In this document: positions 1 to 9,675 of the stretch, piece by piece
Position numbering within the stretch: position 1 is the stretch's first letter
How the letters are laid out: each line of letters begins with the position of its first letter
DNA from: Halopseudomonas laoshanensis
GTDB taxonomy: Bacteria; Pseudomonadota; Gammaproteobacteria; Pseudomonadales; Pseudomonadaceae
DNA: 64,000 nt
Reading direction: 5' to 3'
Assembly (NCBI RefSeq): GCF_008365385.1
Contig: NZ_QOVF01000006.1
Span: forward strand, 62,001-126,000
Translations under genes and position numbers: made by a program
Notes under the pieces: model-generated
What the model was told of the DNA's origin: nothing
The model's input: the letters and a program-made list of their open reading frames with translations, nothing else
The model's database searches: none

Positions 1-1
1 G

Positions 2-1492
2 GGCACCGGGCAGCAGCGCATCGAGATAAGCAGCGACCTGGAAGGCGTCAGTCTGGATTTGCCCGGTCCCCTGGCCAAGCCGGCCGCGAGCCGCTTGCCG
101 AGCACGTTGACCCTACGTCTGAATGAGCAGCGCCAGCGCTGGGATTTCAGGCTGGGAGCGGATCTTGCCGGGCAACTACAGGTGGTCGATGGTGCGCCGA
201 GTGGTGAGCTGGCCTATCGCACCGAGCTGGCATCTGCTGGGAGTGCCTCGGGGCTTAATATTCGTGCGCGATTGAATGATCTGGATCTGGATGAATGGCA
301 ACGCTGGTGGGAAACCCATCAGTTTGCGCTGCCGGAAGCGAAGGAGCTGCAGCCGTTGCGCGGTACGGCGAGCGAGGTAGTCAGCGCGGTGGATCTGCGC
401 GCTGAACGCTTCTCCGGCTTCGGCCAAGAGTTGGAGCGGCTCGCGGTAACAGGTGTACGCGTTGACAGCGGCTGGCTGTTTGATATCGACCAGGCGCGTA
501 TTCGCGGCCAGGTGACGTTGCCCGATGCCATATCCGAGCCACTGCAGGTGAATTTGCAACGGTTGCAGCTTGAGCGTCCGGCCGAAGCCCAGACAGATGA
601 TGCATTGGCCAAACCATTGCTGCCCGAGGACAGCCTGCGCATGGTCAAGCCGAGCACGCTCCCGCCGGTGGATCTGCATATTGACCAACTCTATTGGGCC
701 GGTGAGCCGGTGGGTGCGGTGGATATGCGTCTGCGGCCCGACGCGTCAGGGGCAAAAATTCGTGATCTGAGCGTCAATCTGCGTGGCTTGCAGCTGACCG
801 GCGAGCTGGACTGGCGGGAAACGGGGCCACGTAGCCACTTCAAGGGACAGATGCGCGCTGACAACATGGGTGATGTGTTGAAAGCCTGGCACTATGCGCC
901 CACACTGACCAGCGACAGTTTTGCCATGCAGGCCGATTTGAGCTGGCCCGGCTCGCCCATCTTTTTCGCTCTCAGCCGCAGCACCGGTCAGCTCCAGCTA
1001 CAGGCCAAGGACGGCGCGCTACAGAGCGGTGAGGGCGGTGCTGATGCATTGCGCATTTTCGGCCTGCTGAACTTCAATGCCTTTACCCGGCGCCTGCGCC
1101 TGGATTTCAGTGATCTGTTCGGTAGTGGTACCGCTTACGATACTTTGAACGGTGACCTGGTGTTCACCGATGGGACCATGCACACCGTCAGCCCATTGGT
1201 GATGGATGGCCCTGGCGCCAAGCTGCAACTGGACGGCAAATTGGACCTGGCGGCGGACCAGATTGACATGGGTTTGCTGGTCACCTTGCCGGTGACCAAT
1301 AATCTGCCCTTGGCCGCGCTGCTGGTTGGTGCGCCCTATATCGGCGGTGCGCTGTTCATCGCTGACAAGATTCTCGGTGACCGGGTAGCGCGCTTCGCCT
1401 CGGTGAAATACAAGATCAGTGGCGACTGGAAACAACCCAGCGTGGAGTTCGACCGCGCGTTTGATAACAAAGCCGCCCTGGAGGAGGACTGA
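2..1492 (+). CDS. yhdP: YhdP family AsmA-like envelope protein, 3' part
   Basis: The frame is open from base 2, so this is the C-terminal 496 residues of a much longer protein. The visible part is beta-rich, low in cysteine and rich in LDL/LQL-type strands, as in the AsmA-like repeat-beta-groove proteins. It ends with the hydrophobic segment NNLPLAALLVGAPYIGGALF followed by a short charged tail, which is typical of YhdP. E. coli YhdP is an inner-membrane-anchored protein implicated in phospholipid transport to the outer membrane. The order yhdP-nitrilase-tldD is the one I recall from P. aeruginosa (PA4476-PA4474). The stop is one base before the next start, so the three genes are likely cotranscribed. 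The identification rests on pattern and context. Confidence 0.85.
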   Translation, partial: GTGQQRIEISSDLEGVSLDLPGPLAKPAASRLPSTLTLRLNEQRQRWDFRLGADLAGQLQVVDGAPSGELAYRTELASAGSASGLNIRARLNDLDLDEWQRWWETHQFALPEAKELQPLRGTASEVVSAVDLRAERFSGFGQELERLAVTGVRVDSGWLFDIDQARIRGQVTLPDAISEPLQVNLQRLQLERPAEAQTDDALAKPLLPEDSLRMVKPSTLPPVDLHIDQLYWAGEPVGAVDMRLRPDASGAKIRDLSVNLRGLQLTGELDWRETGPRSHFKGQMRADNMGDVLKAWHYAPTLTSDSFAMQADLSWPGSPIFFALSRSTGQLQLQAKDGALQSGEGGADALRIFGLLNFNAFTRRLRLDFSDLFGSGTAYDTLNGDLVFTDGTMHTVSPLVMDGPGAKLQLDGKLDLAADQIDMGLLVTLPVTNNLPLAALLVGAPYIGGALFIADKILGDRVARFASVKYKISGDWKQPSVEFDRAFDNKAALEED

Positions 1493-1493
1493 G

Positions 1494-2354
1494 ATGCATC
1501 AAGTGGCAGCCATACAAATGATCAGCGGTCCGGACGTGCACGCGAACCTGACCCGCGCTGGCGAGCTGATCGCCCGCGCCGCCGCGCAAGGTGCGCGTCT
1601 GCTGTTGTTACCGGAATGCTTCGCGCTGTTTGGCAGCCCCCATCTGGCTCGCGTCGCGGAGGAAGAGGCCAGCGGTGCCCGACCGATCCAGCAATTTTTA
1701 GCCGACCAGGCTGAGCGCCATGGGGTATGGCTGATCGGCGGCAGTATTCCGCTGCCGCGTCAGCCTGGCGGCAAAGCCATGGCGGCCTGCCTGGTGTTCG
1801 ACGATCAAGGCCGCGAAGTGGCCCGATACGACAAGCTGCATCTGTTCGATGTGGAGGTCGCCGACAATCAGCGCAGCTATCAGGAATCGCGCGATTATGG
1901 CTACGGCGATCAACTGGTGTGCATCGATACACCGGTCGGTCGAGTCGGACTGAGCATCTGTTATGATCTGCGTTTTGCCGAGCTGTACCTGGCGCTGCGT
2001 CGTGCGGGTGCTGAACTGATTGTCGTGCCCTCGGCTTTCACTGCCGTTACCGGCGCGGCGCACTGGGATATTCTGCTGCGCGCGCGGGCGGCCGAAACTC
2101 AGTGTTACATACTGGCCGCCAACCAGGGTGGGCTTCACCCGGGGGGGCGTGAGACCTTTGGTCACAGTTGCCTTGTCGACCCCTGGGGCGATATCCAGGC
2201 CGGCATGGACCAGGGTGAGGGCGTGGTTATTGGCGCTCTGGACCCGGAATATCTTGAGTCTGTGCGCGGGCGGATGCCCGTGCTACAGCACCGTCGTTTT
2301 GCCGCTGTGGACACTATTGTCCCGGCAGCCAAGGAGTCCCAAACGCATGAGTAA
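1494..2354 (+). CDS. Carbon-nitrogen hydrolase (Nit/omega-amidase type)
   Basis: This 286-residue nitrilase-superfamily amidase carries the Glu-Lys-Cys catalytic triad: E41 in LLLPECF, K114 in YDKLHLFDV and C156 in SICYDLRF. The family hydrolyses C-N bonds of small amides; the closest functional groups are Nit1/omega-amidase types, some of which repair deaminated glutathione. The ATG at 1494 directly follows the yhdP stop, with GGAGGA upstream inside yhdP. Its end overlaps the tldD start by 8 bases, indicating translational coupling. The exact substrate cannot be read from the sequence. Confidence 0.9.
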   Translation: MHQVAAIQMISGPDVHANLTRAGELIARAAAQGARLLLLPECFALFGSPHLARVAEEEASGARPIQQFLADQAERHGVWLIGGSIPLPRQPGGKAMAACLVFDDQGREVARYDKLHLFDVEVADNQRSYQESRDYGYGDQLVCIDTPVGRVGLSICYDLRFAELYLALRRAGAELIVVPSAFTAVTGAAHWDILLRARAAETQCYILAANQGGLHPGGRETFGHSCLVDPWGDIQAGMDQGEGVVIGALDPEYLESVRGRMPVLQHRRFAAVDTIVPAAKESQTHE

Positions 2355-3789
2355 TCTGCTCGCACAAGTCGAGAGCCGTCTGTTGATGCCGGCCGAACTG
2401 AGTCCCGACCACATTGCCAATGTGCTGGGTCAAATCGTCTCCGCCCCGGGCGTAGATGCGGCCGATCTGTATTTTCAGCATCAGATCAGCGAGTCCTGGG
2501 TGCTGGAAGACGGTATCGTCAAGGATGGCAGTTTCAATGTCGACCAGGGCGTCGGCGTGCGTGCTCAGTCCGGCGAAAAAACCGGCTTTGCCTACAGCAA
2601 TGACATCCGCATGCCAGCCTTGAGTCAGGCGGTTGGAGCCGCACGCTCCATCGCGCGCGCTGGCCAGGCGGGCAGTGTGCAGGCGTGGAATCGTGGCAAC
2701 AGTCAGCCGCTCTATGCAGCGGACAACCCGCTGGATGTGATGCCCCAGGCTGACAAGGTGACCTTTTTGCAACGTCTGGATGCCTACACGCGCAGCCTGG
2801 ATTCGCGTATCACCCAGGTCAGCGTCAGCCTCGGTGGTGTGCATGACACCGTGCTGGTCGCTGCCAGTGATGGCACCTGGGCAGGGGATATCCGTCCGCT
2901 GATCCGCCTGAATGTCAGCGTCATCATCGAACACAACGGCCGGCGTGAACGTGGCAGCTTTGGCGGCGGCGGCCGCACCGATTACCGGTTTTTCGAAGCC
3001 GAGGAGCGCGCTCTCGGGTATGCCCGTGAGGCGGTGCGTCAGGCGGTAGTCAATCTGGAAGCGATACCGGCGCCAGCAGGGGCGATGCCCGTGGTCATGG
3101 GCCCGGGCTGGTCCGGCGTGCTGTTGCATGAAGCGGTAGGCCATGGTCTGGAAGGTGACTTCAACCGCAAGGGCAGCTCAGCCTACAGCGGCCGGGTCGG
3201 TGAAAAAGTCGCCTCCAGCCTGTGTACCATCGTTGACGATGGCACTATTCCCGAGCGGCGTGGCTCATTGAGCGTGGACGATGAGGGCAATCAGACCAAC
3301 TGCACCACCTTGATCGAGAACGGCATTCTCAAGGGCTATATGCAGGACAAACTGAATGCCCGGCTGATGGGCGTGCCAGCCACCGGTAACGGTCGCCGCG
3401 AGTCCTATGCCCATCTGCCGATGCCACGCATGACCAACACCTATATGCTGGCGGGCGAAAGCGATCCGGAAGATATTATCCGCTCAGTCAAGAAGGGCAT
3501 CTATTGCGCCAATCTGGGCGGTGGCCAGGTGGACATCACCAGCGGCAAGTTCGTATTTTCTACCAGCGAAGCCTATCTGATCGAAGACGGCAAAATTACC
3601 GCGCCGGTCAAAGGCGCGACGCTGATTGGGAACGGCCCGGAAGTGATGAACCGCGTGTCCATGGTCGGCCATGACCTGAAACTCGACAGCGGCGTGGGCA
3701 CCTGTGGCAAGGACGGTCAGTCCTTGCCAGTGGGTGTCGGTCAGCCGACGCTGAAGATCGATCAGATCACCGTCGGCGGTACCGGCTGA
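2347..3789 (+). CDS. tldD: Metalloprotease TldD
   Basis: The protein is 480 residues, the length of E. coli TldD. It contains the zinc-binding HEAVGH motif at residues 261-266, inside a conserved [14 protein letters not shown] block, and the Gly-rich C-terminal region ending in a [19 protein letters not shown] tail. TldD works with PmbA/TldE as a heterodimeric cytoplasmic protease that degrades unfolded peptides and, in some hosts, processes microcin B17 or CcdA. The partner pmbA lies about 55 kb away at 59048, on the same strand. The start overlaps the end of the amidase gene. Confidence 0.96.
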   Translation: MSNLLAQVESRLLMPAELSPDHIANVLGQIVSAPGVDAADLYFQHQISESWVLEDGIVKDGSFNVDQGVGVRAQSGEKTGFAYSNDIRMPALSQAVGAARSIARAGQAGSVQAWNRGNSQPLYAADNPLDVMPQADKVTFLQRLDAYTRSLDSRITQVSVSLGGVHDTVLVAASDGTWAGDIRPLIRLNVSVIIEHNGRRERGSFGGGGRTDYRFFEAEERALGYAREAVRQAVVNLEAIPAPAGAMPVVMGPGWSGVLLHEAVGHGLEGDFNRKGSSAYSGRVGEKVASSLCTIVDDGTIPERRGSLSVDDEGNQTNCTTLIENGILKGYMQDKLNARLMGVPATGNGRRESYAHLPMPRMTNTYMLAGESDPEDIIRSVKKGIYCANLGGGQVDITSGKFVFSTSEAYLIEDGKITAPVKGATLIGNGPEVMNRVSMVGHDLKLDSGVGTCGKDGQSLPVGVGQPTLKIDQITVGGTG

Positions 3790-3798
3790 GTTGGCTCA

Positions 3799-4281
3799 CT
3801 AACGCTCCTCAAAGCGCCCCGCGATGCGGTTCTTGCGAACACCGTCGGCGGGGAATACCCGGCCGCTCATGGCGATATACACGCCCGGCTGGCAGGTGTT
3901 CAGGGCCCCGATCGCCAAGCCCAGATTGAACAGCGCGTCGGAATCGCGAAAGCGCGCAGGCTGCATGGCACCGGTCAGCACTATCACCTTGCCGTCGATA
4001 TCGGCCAGACCGGCTGCGGTCACCGTCATGGTGTCGGTGCCGTGGGTAATCAGAATATACTCGTGCGGGCAGGCTTTGATTTTGTCGTGAATCAACCTGC
4101 GGTCGGTGTCGTCCAGTTCCAGGCTGTCTTTCTTCATCAATGACTCGACCGCATAGTCAAAGCCGACACGCCCCTGATCAAGTAGCTCCGGCGCCACCGG
4201 ATCGCCAATCTGGTATTCACTCAAGGCATCGAAATAGACCTTGTCCAGGGTGCCGCCGGTGCTGAAAATCTGTATAAACAT
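3799..4281 (-). CDS. Single-domain asparaginase-like protein
   Basis: At 160 residues it is about half the length of a normal L-asparaginase and covers only the N-terminal domain. The active-site elements are all present: T11 in [10 protein letters not shown]82-D83 in THGTDTM and K98 in [11 protein letters not shown]. The C-terminal dimer-completing domain is absent and the reading frame ends cleanly in an Arg/Glu-rich tail. This matches short asparaginase-domain proteins annotated in pseudomonads rather than a recent truncation. Enzyme activity is uncertain, because in classical enzymes the active site is completed by the neighbouring C-terminal domain. It is convergent with tldD and divergent from the GIY-YIG gene. 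Confidence 0.8.
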   Translation of the reverse strand: MFIQIFSTGGTLDKVYFDALSEYQIGDPVAPELLDQGRVGFDYAVESLMKKDSLELDDTDRRLIHDKIKACPHEYILITHGTDTMTVTAAGLADIDGKVIVLTGAMQPARFRDSDALFNLGLAIGALNTCQPGVYIAMSGRVFPADGVRKNRIAGRFEER

Positions 4282-4310
4282 GGCTTACTCCAAGGTTCCA
4301 GATAGCTAGT

Positions 4311-4718
4311 ATGCCTGTGCCCAACAGCAAACACAGCCCTGAACATCACGCCGAACATGGTGCCGGAAGCCCCGAGCAGACGTCTGCCCCAATGGGTGCC
4401 GAGAAAGTCTGGTGGGTTTATATGGTGCGCGCTGCCAATGGCCACTTGTATACCGGCATCAGTACCGATCCGCATCGCCGGCTACTCCAGCACCAGCGCG
4501 GCAAAGGCGCGCGCTTTTTTAATCGTAGCCCGGCGGTGGCGCTGGTGTGGTTTGAGCGCTGTACCGACCACTCCGATGCGTTGCGTCAGGAGCGCAGCGT
4601 AAAGGCGCTGGCGAAGGCGACCAAGGAGCGACTGATCAGTCAGTTCGATGCCGAGCTATCAATTGCTGCGAGTAGCTGTGCAGCATCCGACGCACGCGCT
4701 AAGCTGGATCCACTTTGA
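4311..4718 (+). CDS. GIY-YIG domain protein (YhbQ-like)
   Basis: The GIY-YIG core is at about residues 36-110: [17 protein letters not shown], then [15 protein letters not shown] and a conserved [11 protein letters not shown] helix. YhbQ-type proteins are small single-domain putative structure-specific nucleases. The start is uncertain. The ATG at 4311 gives 135 residues with a low-complexity N-terminus, while an in-frame ATG at 4392 gives a protein of the usual length of about 108 residues. It is followed 13 bases later by a GST gene with its own ribosome-binding site. Confidence 0.85.
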   Translation: MPVPNSKHSPEHHAEHGAGSPEQTSAPMGAEKVWWVYMVRAANGHLYTGISTDPHRRLLQHQRGKGARFFNRSPAVALVWFERCTDHSDALRQERSVKALAKATKERLISQFDAELSIAASSCAASDARAKLDPL

Positions 4719-4731
4719 CAGGAGAATTCCG

Positions 4732-5667
4732 ATGACCGATCTGATTTTGCATCACTATCCGCAGTCCCCTTTTGCTGAGAAGGCCCGTTTGATGCTGGGT
4801 TTCAAGGGGCTGGCATGGCACTCGGTAATGATCCCTGCGGTAATGCCCAAGCCTGACCTGACGGCATTAACGGGCGGGTATCGCAGGACCCCGGTGCTGC
4901 AGATCGGCGCCGATATTTATTGTGACACCGCGTTGATCGCCCGCCGCCTGGAACGTGAAAAAGCCACCCCAGCATTATTCCCGGAAGGCAAAGAGGCCGC
5001 TGCGGCCGGTCTGGCGCAGTTTGCCGACCAGGTGCTGTTTCAGCATGGTGTGGCGATCAATTTTCAGCCCAAGGGCCTGGCTGCGCGCTTTGCCGGCGCG
5101 CCTGAGGCTATGGTCCAGGGCTTTATGGCCGATCGCAAAGCCCTGTTCTCTGGCGGCACAGCCAGCCGTCTGGACTCTGCGGTAGCGTTGTCGCAGTGGC
5201 CCGCTTTGATTGGCCGGCTGGAGACTCAGCTCGACCGCGATGGTGAGTTTCTGCTTGGCGACCAGGCCTGCGTAGCGGATTTTGCCCATTACCATGCGCT
5301 CTGGTTTGTCGCCAGCAACAAGGCAGTGGCAGAAGTCCTGGAAGGTTATCCGGCGGTTAAGGCCTGGATGGCGCGCATGGCCGATTTCGGTCATGGTTCC
5401 TCCACTGCCATGGAGTCCGCCGAAGCTATCAAAATAGCGAAGGAAGCGACCCCGGAAAGCATGCCCGCGACTGATTTTGTCAGCCCAGGCGGGTTTACTG
5501 CTGGCCAGCAGGTCACTGTCAGCGCAGTCGATTACGGGACTGAAGAAGTGGCCGGCAAGTTGGTATTCGAAGACGCCGAAGAAATCGTCATTTCCCGTGA
5601 AGACGAGCGTGCCGGGCTGGTGCAGGTGCACTTCCCGCGCTACGGGTTCAAGATCAGCGCGGCTTAA
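4732..5667 (+). CDS. Glutathione S-transferase family protein with C-terminal extension
   Basis: The N-terminus has the thioredoxin-like fold motif HHYPQSPFAEKARLML and the TPVLQIGADIYCDTA segment of GSTs, followed by an all-alpha domain to about residue 235. The protein runs to 311 residues, against about 210-230 for a typical GST. The last 70 residues (from about 242) form a separate, probably beta-rich module with the pattern GQQVTVSAVDYGTEEVAGKL and VHFPRYGFKI. The ATG at 4732 has AGGAGA 7 bases upstream. A strong terminator follows. Substrate unknown. Confidence 0.85.
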   Translation: MTDLILHHYPQSPFAEKARLMLGFKGLAWHSVMIPAVMPKPDLTALTGGYRRTPVLQIGADIYCDTALIARRLEREKATPALFPEGKEAAAAGLAQFADQVLFQHGVAINFQPKGLAARFAGAPEAMVQGFMADRKALFSGGTASRLDSAVALSQWPALIGRLETQLDRDGEFLLGDQACVADFAHYHALWFVASNKAVAEVLEGYPAVKAWMARMADFGHGSSTAMESAEAIKIAKEATPESMPATDFVSPGGFTAGQQVTVSAVDYGTEEVAGKLVFEDAEEIVISREDERAGLVQVHFPRYGFKISAA

Positions 5668-5693
5668 GCGCTGGTAATAGACCTCCGGGTCAT

Positions 5694-5733
5694 AAAATCC
5701 CCCCATGTGCGTTGCAGATGGGGGGATTTTTTT
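5694..5733 (+). terminator. Rho-independent terminator after the GST gene
   Basis: A perfect 13-base inverted repeat (AAAATCCCCCCAT at 5694-5706 against ATGGGGGGATTTT at 5718-5730) with an 11-base loop is followed by a run of T to 5733. It lies 27 bases after the GST stop. Confidence 0.92.
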
Positions 5734-5839
5734 GGCTGACGACTGTGTTGTTCAAGGCCTTCAATGCGTCAGACCGATTCGCAAACTGTTGTATTGCGAT
5801 GGTTGTCTGTTTTTTGCCATCCCTTGACGGAACCTGGTC

Positions 5840-7063
5840 ATGACCTGGTTGATACTGATCGCGTTTGTAGTGACCTACCTTGGCATGGCTGTGGGTGGAA
5901 TCCGAGGGCTACGCGTGGACCGCGCCTGGATCGCCGTCGCGGCAGCGACAGTGCTGCTGTTGTCGGGGGCGATGTCGCCGGCTCAGGCCATGGGCTATCT
6001 GGATGGCGGCGCGTTGCTGCTGTTGTTTGCGTTGATGCTGGTGTCTGCGCAGTTCGATTTCTCTGGCGCTTATACACGGCTGACCGAGCTCCTCGACCGG
6101 CACGCGCAAAAGCCGGAATTGCTGTTGCTTGGCGTGGTCGCCATGGGCGGACTGCTCTCGGCGATCCTGGTGAACGATATCGTTGCTTTTGCGCTGACGC
6201 CCTTGTTGTGCCGAACCCTTCGCCAACGTGGCCTGGATCCACGTCCGTTCCTGCTGGCGCTGGCGCTGGCCTGCAACGCCGGCTCGGTCGCGACCTTGAT
6301 TGGCAATCCGCAGAATATTCTTATTGGCCAAGCTGGCGGGTTGGATTTCTGGAGCTATACACTGGTGGCAGCGGTACCAGCGTTGATGGCATTGACGGTG
6401 GTTTACGCGGTTATCTGGTGGCAATGGCGGCATGGCTGGACATACCTGCCGCGGTCGCAGAACGCCGTCAGCGAGGCGATGCCGCATCAGAGTTACCGCT
6501 ACAAGCCTATGCTGGCGACGCTGGCTCTGATCCTGCTGTTCTCCCTGCCGTTCCCTCGCGAATATTCTGCGCTGGCTATTGCTGTTCTGGTCATGCTCTC
6601 GCGCACGGTAGACAGCCATAGGTACGTCGAAAAGGTCGATTGGAACCTGTTGCTGCTGTTTATCGGCCTGTTCCTGGTGACCGGCGCTGCGGCGGCTATT
6701 CCGCAAGTGACTCAGTTCGCCCACAGCCTGACCGTGGGTGGCGAGTTGCCGGAAAGCGTGGCGGCCCTGGCAGGCCTGTCACTGATAGCGAGTAACCTGA
6801 TCGGCAATGTGCCCTTTGTTATTTTGCTGCTGGGCTTATGGCCCGATCTCAGTGATGCCAGTTTGATCGGCTTGGCGGTGATGTCGACCTTGGCAGGCAA
6901 CTTTCTGCTGATTGGCAGTGTCGTAAACCTCATCGTGGTGGAAAGCGCAAGGCGCCAGGGCGTCAGGCTGGGATTCATCGATTTCGCCCGCAGCGGCGTT
7001 CCAGTGACCTTGATATCCATGTTGCTGGCTGGTATCTGGTTGACTATCGCTGCCGGCGGCTAA
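5840..7063 (+). CDS. SLC13/ArsB-NhaD superfamily permease
   Basis: This 407-residue polytopic membrane protein has about ten hydrophobic segments. The half-repeat signatures of the ion-transporter superfamily are visible: AILVNDIVAFALTPLL and NAGSVATLIGNPQNILIG in the first half, SLIASNLIGNVPFVILLLG and LAGNFLLIGSVVNLIVVESA in the second. These Asn/Gly-rich hairpins form the ion and substrate sites in SLC13, CitM and ArsB relatives. The substrate (anion, dicarboxylate or arsenite) cannot be decided. It begins about 105 bases after the preceding terminator and stands alone. Confidence 0.88.
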   Translation: MTWLILIAFVVTYLGMAVGGIRGLRVDRAWIAVAAATVLLLSGAMSPAQAMGYLDGGALLLLFALMLVSAQFDFSGAYTRLTELLDRHAQKPELLLLGVVAMGGLLSAILVNDIVAFALTPLLCRTLRQRGLDPRPFLLALALACNAGSVATLIGNPQNILIGQAGGLDFWSYTLVAAVPALMALTVVYAVIWWQWRHGWTYLPRSQNAVSEAMPHQSYRYKPMLATLALILLFSLPFPREYSALAIAVLVMLSRTVDSHRYVEKVDWNLLLLFIGLFLVTGAAAAIPQVTQFAHSLTVGGELPESVAALAGLSLIASNLIGNVPFVILLLGLWPDLSDASLIGLAVMSTLAGNFLLIGSVVNLIVVESARRQGVRLGFIDFARSGVPVTLISMLLAGIWLTIAAGG

Positions 7064-7207
7064 TCCGGTTGCGAACCCCTGGGGTCTGGTAAAGGCCCTG
7101 CCCGGACCTTAAAATTGGCGCACTAACCGCTGTCGAAAAGCTCTGGATGCATGGGTTGATTGATCGGTCGTTCGCAGGAAAATATTCAATCCAATATCAG
7201 GGGTGTT

Positions 7208-7819
7208 GTGATCCGTATTTCATATCAGGCCAAAGGGTTCTGGGCAGGTGTAGGGGCAGCGCTGCTATTCACGCTGCCGATGAGCAGCCCGCTCCTCGCC
7301 GCCGACCCCCCACCGCTTACTGACACCAGTGATGAGCCATCGTCTGCAGTAGCTCCCGGCGTGGACGCCCAGCGTCTGTGCGCGGCACCCGCAGCGGAGT
7401 TTCAGCAAGCCTTGGCCGATGCCATGGCTGACGGCCTGGTAAAGCCCCGGCACAAAAGCGCTTTTCTGCAGCAGTTGGGCCGCTGCCGTGCGGTCTACCA
7501 GGCTGAAATCGCGCGCCTTAAGACTGACTTTGCGACCTTGCCATCGACATCTGTCTGTCACTCGGCGCAGCGTGATCTGCACGAGGGACTGGAGATATTT
7601 GATGCAATCAAAGCGCGCGCTCAGCTATTGCCGCTGGATTCTGAAGAAGATCGCCAAGCGGCAGGCATCTTTTTTACTCGTACCAGTCCTGGTCTGGTAC
7701 GTGCTGTGAATGGCCTCTATCTGCTGCGTCATGGCGTGTGTATGGAGGAGGAGAGGGCACCCTTCGACTCAGCGTCGACAGATTCGGAAATAAGTCATCC
7801 CACGCTCTATCTCGAATAA
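7208..7819 (+). CDS. Exported protein of unknown function
   Basis: I do not recognise this 203-residue protein. A GTG start at 7208 with AGGGG just upstream gives a clear signal peptide: positive VIRISYQAKGF, a hydrophobic core GVGAALLFTLPMSSPLL, and a cut near AA-DPPP. The mature part is helical, with three cysteines (LCAAPAAEF, RCRAVYQ, VCHSAQRD) and one more near the end (GVCMEEE), so disulfides are possible in the periplasm. A longer TTG start at 7160 is open but lacks a good ribosome-binding site. It precedes the ABC exporter pair by 76 bases on the same strand. Confidence 0.7.
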   Translation: MIRISYQAKGFWAGVGAALLFTLPMSSPLLAADPPPLTDTSDEPSSAVAPGVDAQRLCAAPAAEFQQALADAMADGLVKPRHKSAFLQQLGRCRAVYQAEIARLKTDFATLPSTSVCHSAQRDLHEGLEIFDAIKARAQLLPLDSEEDRQAAGIFFTRTSPGLVRAVNGLYLLRHGVCMEEERAPFDSASTDSEISHPTLYLE

Positions 7820-7826
7820 CGACGGA

Positions 7827-7853
7827 CATGTCTGCGCTTCGGGCGCGGACATG
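7827..7853. other. Hairpin between exported protein and ABC exporter
   Basis: CATGTCTGCGC and GCGCGGACATG form an 11-bp stem with one G-U pair and a TTCGG loop. No T-run follows, so it may be an RNA processing or stability element rather than a terminator. Confidence 0.5.
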
Positions 7854-7895
7854 AGAAGATAGAGGAATTTCGCTAGCCAGCTTCAAGGAGGCCCA

Positions 7896-8861
7896 GTGGA
7901 CCCTATTATCACCGTCAGTGGTCTGACCAAAACCTACGCGTCGGGTTTTCAGGCGCTCAAGAGTGTCGACCTCAGCATCCGCCGTGGCGAAATACTTGCT
8001 CTGCTCGGCCCTAACGGCGCCGGCAAGACCACCCTGATCAGTATCATCTGCGGTATCGTCAACGCCACCTCCGGCCAGGTCCTGGTCAATGGTCACGACA
8101 TCGTGCGGAATTATCGTGCCGCGCGCAAAACCATCGGCCTGGTTCCCCAGGAGTTGACCAATAACATGTTCGACACGGTATGGGCGACCATGCGTCTGAG
8201 TCGCGGCCTGTTTGGCAAGAAGCGCGATGATGCGCATCTGGAGAAAGTCTTGCGCGATTTGTCGCTGTGGGACAAGCGCGACGAAAAAATCATGGGCTTG
8301 TCCGGCGGCATGAAGCGCCGGGTGCTGATCGCCAAAGCCTTGTCCCATGAGCCCGATGTGCTGTTTCTCGACGAGCCCACCGCTGGCGTCGACGTGGAGC
8401 TACGGCGCGATATGTGGGAAATGGTACGGCGGCTGCGGGAAAGTGGCGTCACTATCATCCTCACGACGCATTACATCGAAGAAGCTGAGGAAATGGCCGA
8501 TCGGATTGGCGTGATTCGCCAGGGCGAGATCATCCTGATTGACGACAAGGCCGCGCTGATGCGCAAGTTGGGTACCAAGCAACTGAGTATTCATTTGCAA
8601 CAGCCATTGCTGACCATCCCGGCTTCCCTCGCTGAATTTCCCCTGAGCCTCACCGACGAGGGCTATGAACTGGTTTATACCTTCGACGCGCTCAAAGAGC
8701 AGACCGGCATCGCCGGCTTGTTGCGCGCGCTGGCGCAGGAAGGGATCGATTTCAAGGACCTGCATTCCAGCCAGAGTTCACTGGAAGATATCTTTGTCGA
8801 ACTGGTTAACGGCCGTAGCGGCTCAGCCGTTACCACTCCCTCAGCACAGGTGGCCTCATGA
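7896..8861 (+). CDS. yadG: ABC transporter ATP-binding protein, YadG-like
   Basis: This 321-residue nucleotide-binding subunit has Walker A GPNGAGKT at residues 38-45, signature LSGGMKRR near 135, Walker [13 protein letters not shown] near 155-165 and the H-loop [16 protein letters not shown]. The C-terminal 90 residues are the extension typical of ABC-2 exporters of the DrrA/NodI/YadG type. The start is GTG at 7896 with AAGGAGG upstream. It overlaps the permease gene by four bases (ATGA), so the two subunits are coupled. The substrate is unknown; E. coli YadGH is also uncharacterised. Confidence 0.93.
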   Translation: MDPIITVSGLTKTYASGFQALKSVDLSIRRGEILALLGPNGAGKTTLISIICGIVNATSGQVLVNGHDIVRNYRAARKTIGLVPQELTNNMFDTVWATMRLSRGLFGKKRDDAHLEKVLRDLSLWDKRDEKIMGLSGGMKRRVLIAKALSHEPDVLFLDEPTAGVDVELRRDMWEMVRRLRESGVTIILTTHYIEEAEEMADRIGVIRQGEIILIDDKAALMRKLGTKQLSIHLQQPLLTIPASLAEFPLSLTDEGYELVYTFDALKEQTGIAGLLRALAQEGIDFKDLHSSQSSLEDIFVELVNGRSGSAVTTPSAQVAS

Positions 8862-9619
8862 ATTTTTATGGTATCTGGGCGATTTACAGTTTCGAGCTGG
8901 CGCGTCTGCGCCGCACCATGCTGCAAAGTATCGCCTCGCCGGTAATCTCTACGTCTTTGTATTTCGTTGTCTTTGGCGCCGCCATCGGCTCGCGCATGGC
9001 GGAGATTGACGGGGTAAGTTACGGGGCTTTTATCATTCCCGGGCTGATCATGTTGATGTTGCTGAACGAAAGCATTTCTAACGCGTCGTTTGGTATCTAC
9101 ATGCCTAAATTCACCGGCACCATTTACGAGGTGTTGTCAGCGCCGGTGTCGCCGGCAGAAATTGTGATCGGTTACGTAGGGGCTGCCGCGACCAAGTCGG
9201 TCATTCTCGGTCTGCTGATCCTGATGACGGCGCGGCTGTTCGTGCCCTACGAGATCCAACATCCGGTCTGGATGCTCGGTTTCCTGATCCTGACGGCGAT
9301 TACCTTCAGCCTGTTCGGTTTTATCATTGGCATCTGGGCGGATGGCTTCGAGAAGCTGCAGATCATTCCGCTGATGATTGTCACGCCGCTGGCATTTTTG
9401 GGTGGTAGTTTCTATTCGATCACCATGTTGCCGCCGTTCTGGCAGACGGTCACCTTGTTCAACCCGGTGGTCTATCTGATAAGCGGATTTCGCTGGAGTT
9501 TTTACGGCGTAGCCGATGTGCACATCGGCGTCAGTGTGGGCATGACTCTGGTATTTCTGCTGATCTGCCTGAGCCTGGTGTGGCTGGTGTTCAAGACCGG
9601 CTACCGGCTCAAGCCTTAA
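8858..9619 (+). CDS. yadH: ABC-2 type permease, YadH-like
   Basis: This 253-residue membrane subunit has six hydrophobic segments and the conserved YadH/NodJ blocks [54 protein letters not shown] and [16 protein letters not shown]. It presumably dimerises in the inner membrane and pairs with the ATPase encoded just upstream for export. Confidence 0.93.
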   Translation: MNFYGIWAIYSFELARLRRTMLQSIASPVISTSLYFVVFGAAIGSRMAEIDGVSYGAFIIPGLIMLMLLNESISNASFGIYMPKFTGTIYEVLSAPVSPAEIVIGYVGAAATKSVILGLLILMTARLFVPYEIQHPVWMLGFLILTAITFSLFGFIIGIWADGFEKLQIIPLMIVTPLAFLGGSFYSITMLPPFWQTVTLFNPVVYLISGFRWSFYGVADVHIGVSVGMTLVFLLICLSLVWLVFKTGYRLKP

Positions 9620-9675
9620 CTAGGCGCGCTAATACGAACTCACTATCGACCCAACCTCGGAATGAGAGGCTTTTG

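Noticed and set aside
5764-6621. Plus-strand frame overlapping the SLC13-type permease
   Set aside because: It is a different frame of the same DNA, with Trp/Arg/Gly-rich noise, whereas the permease frame has clear membrane helices and family motifs.
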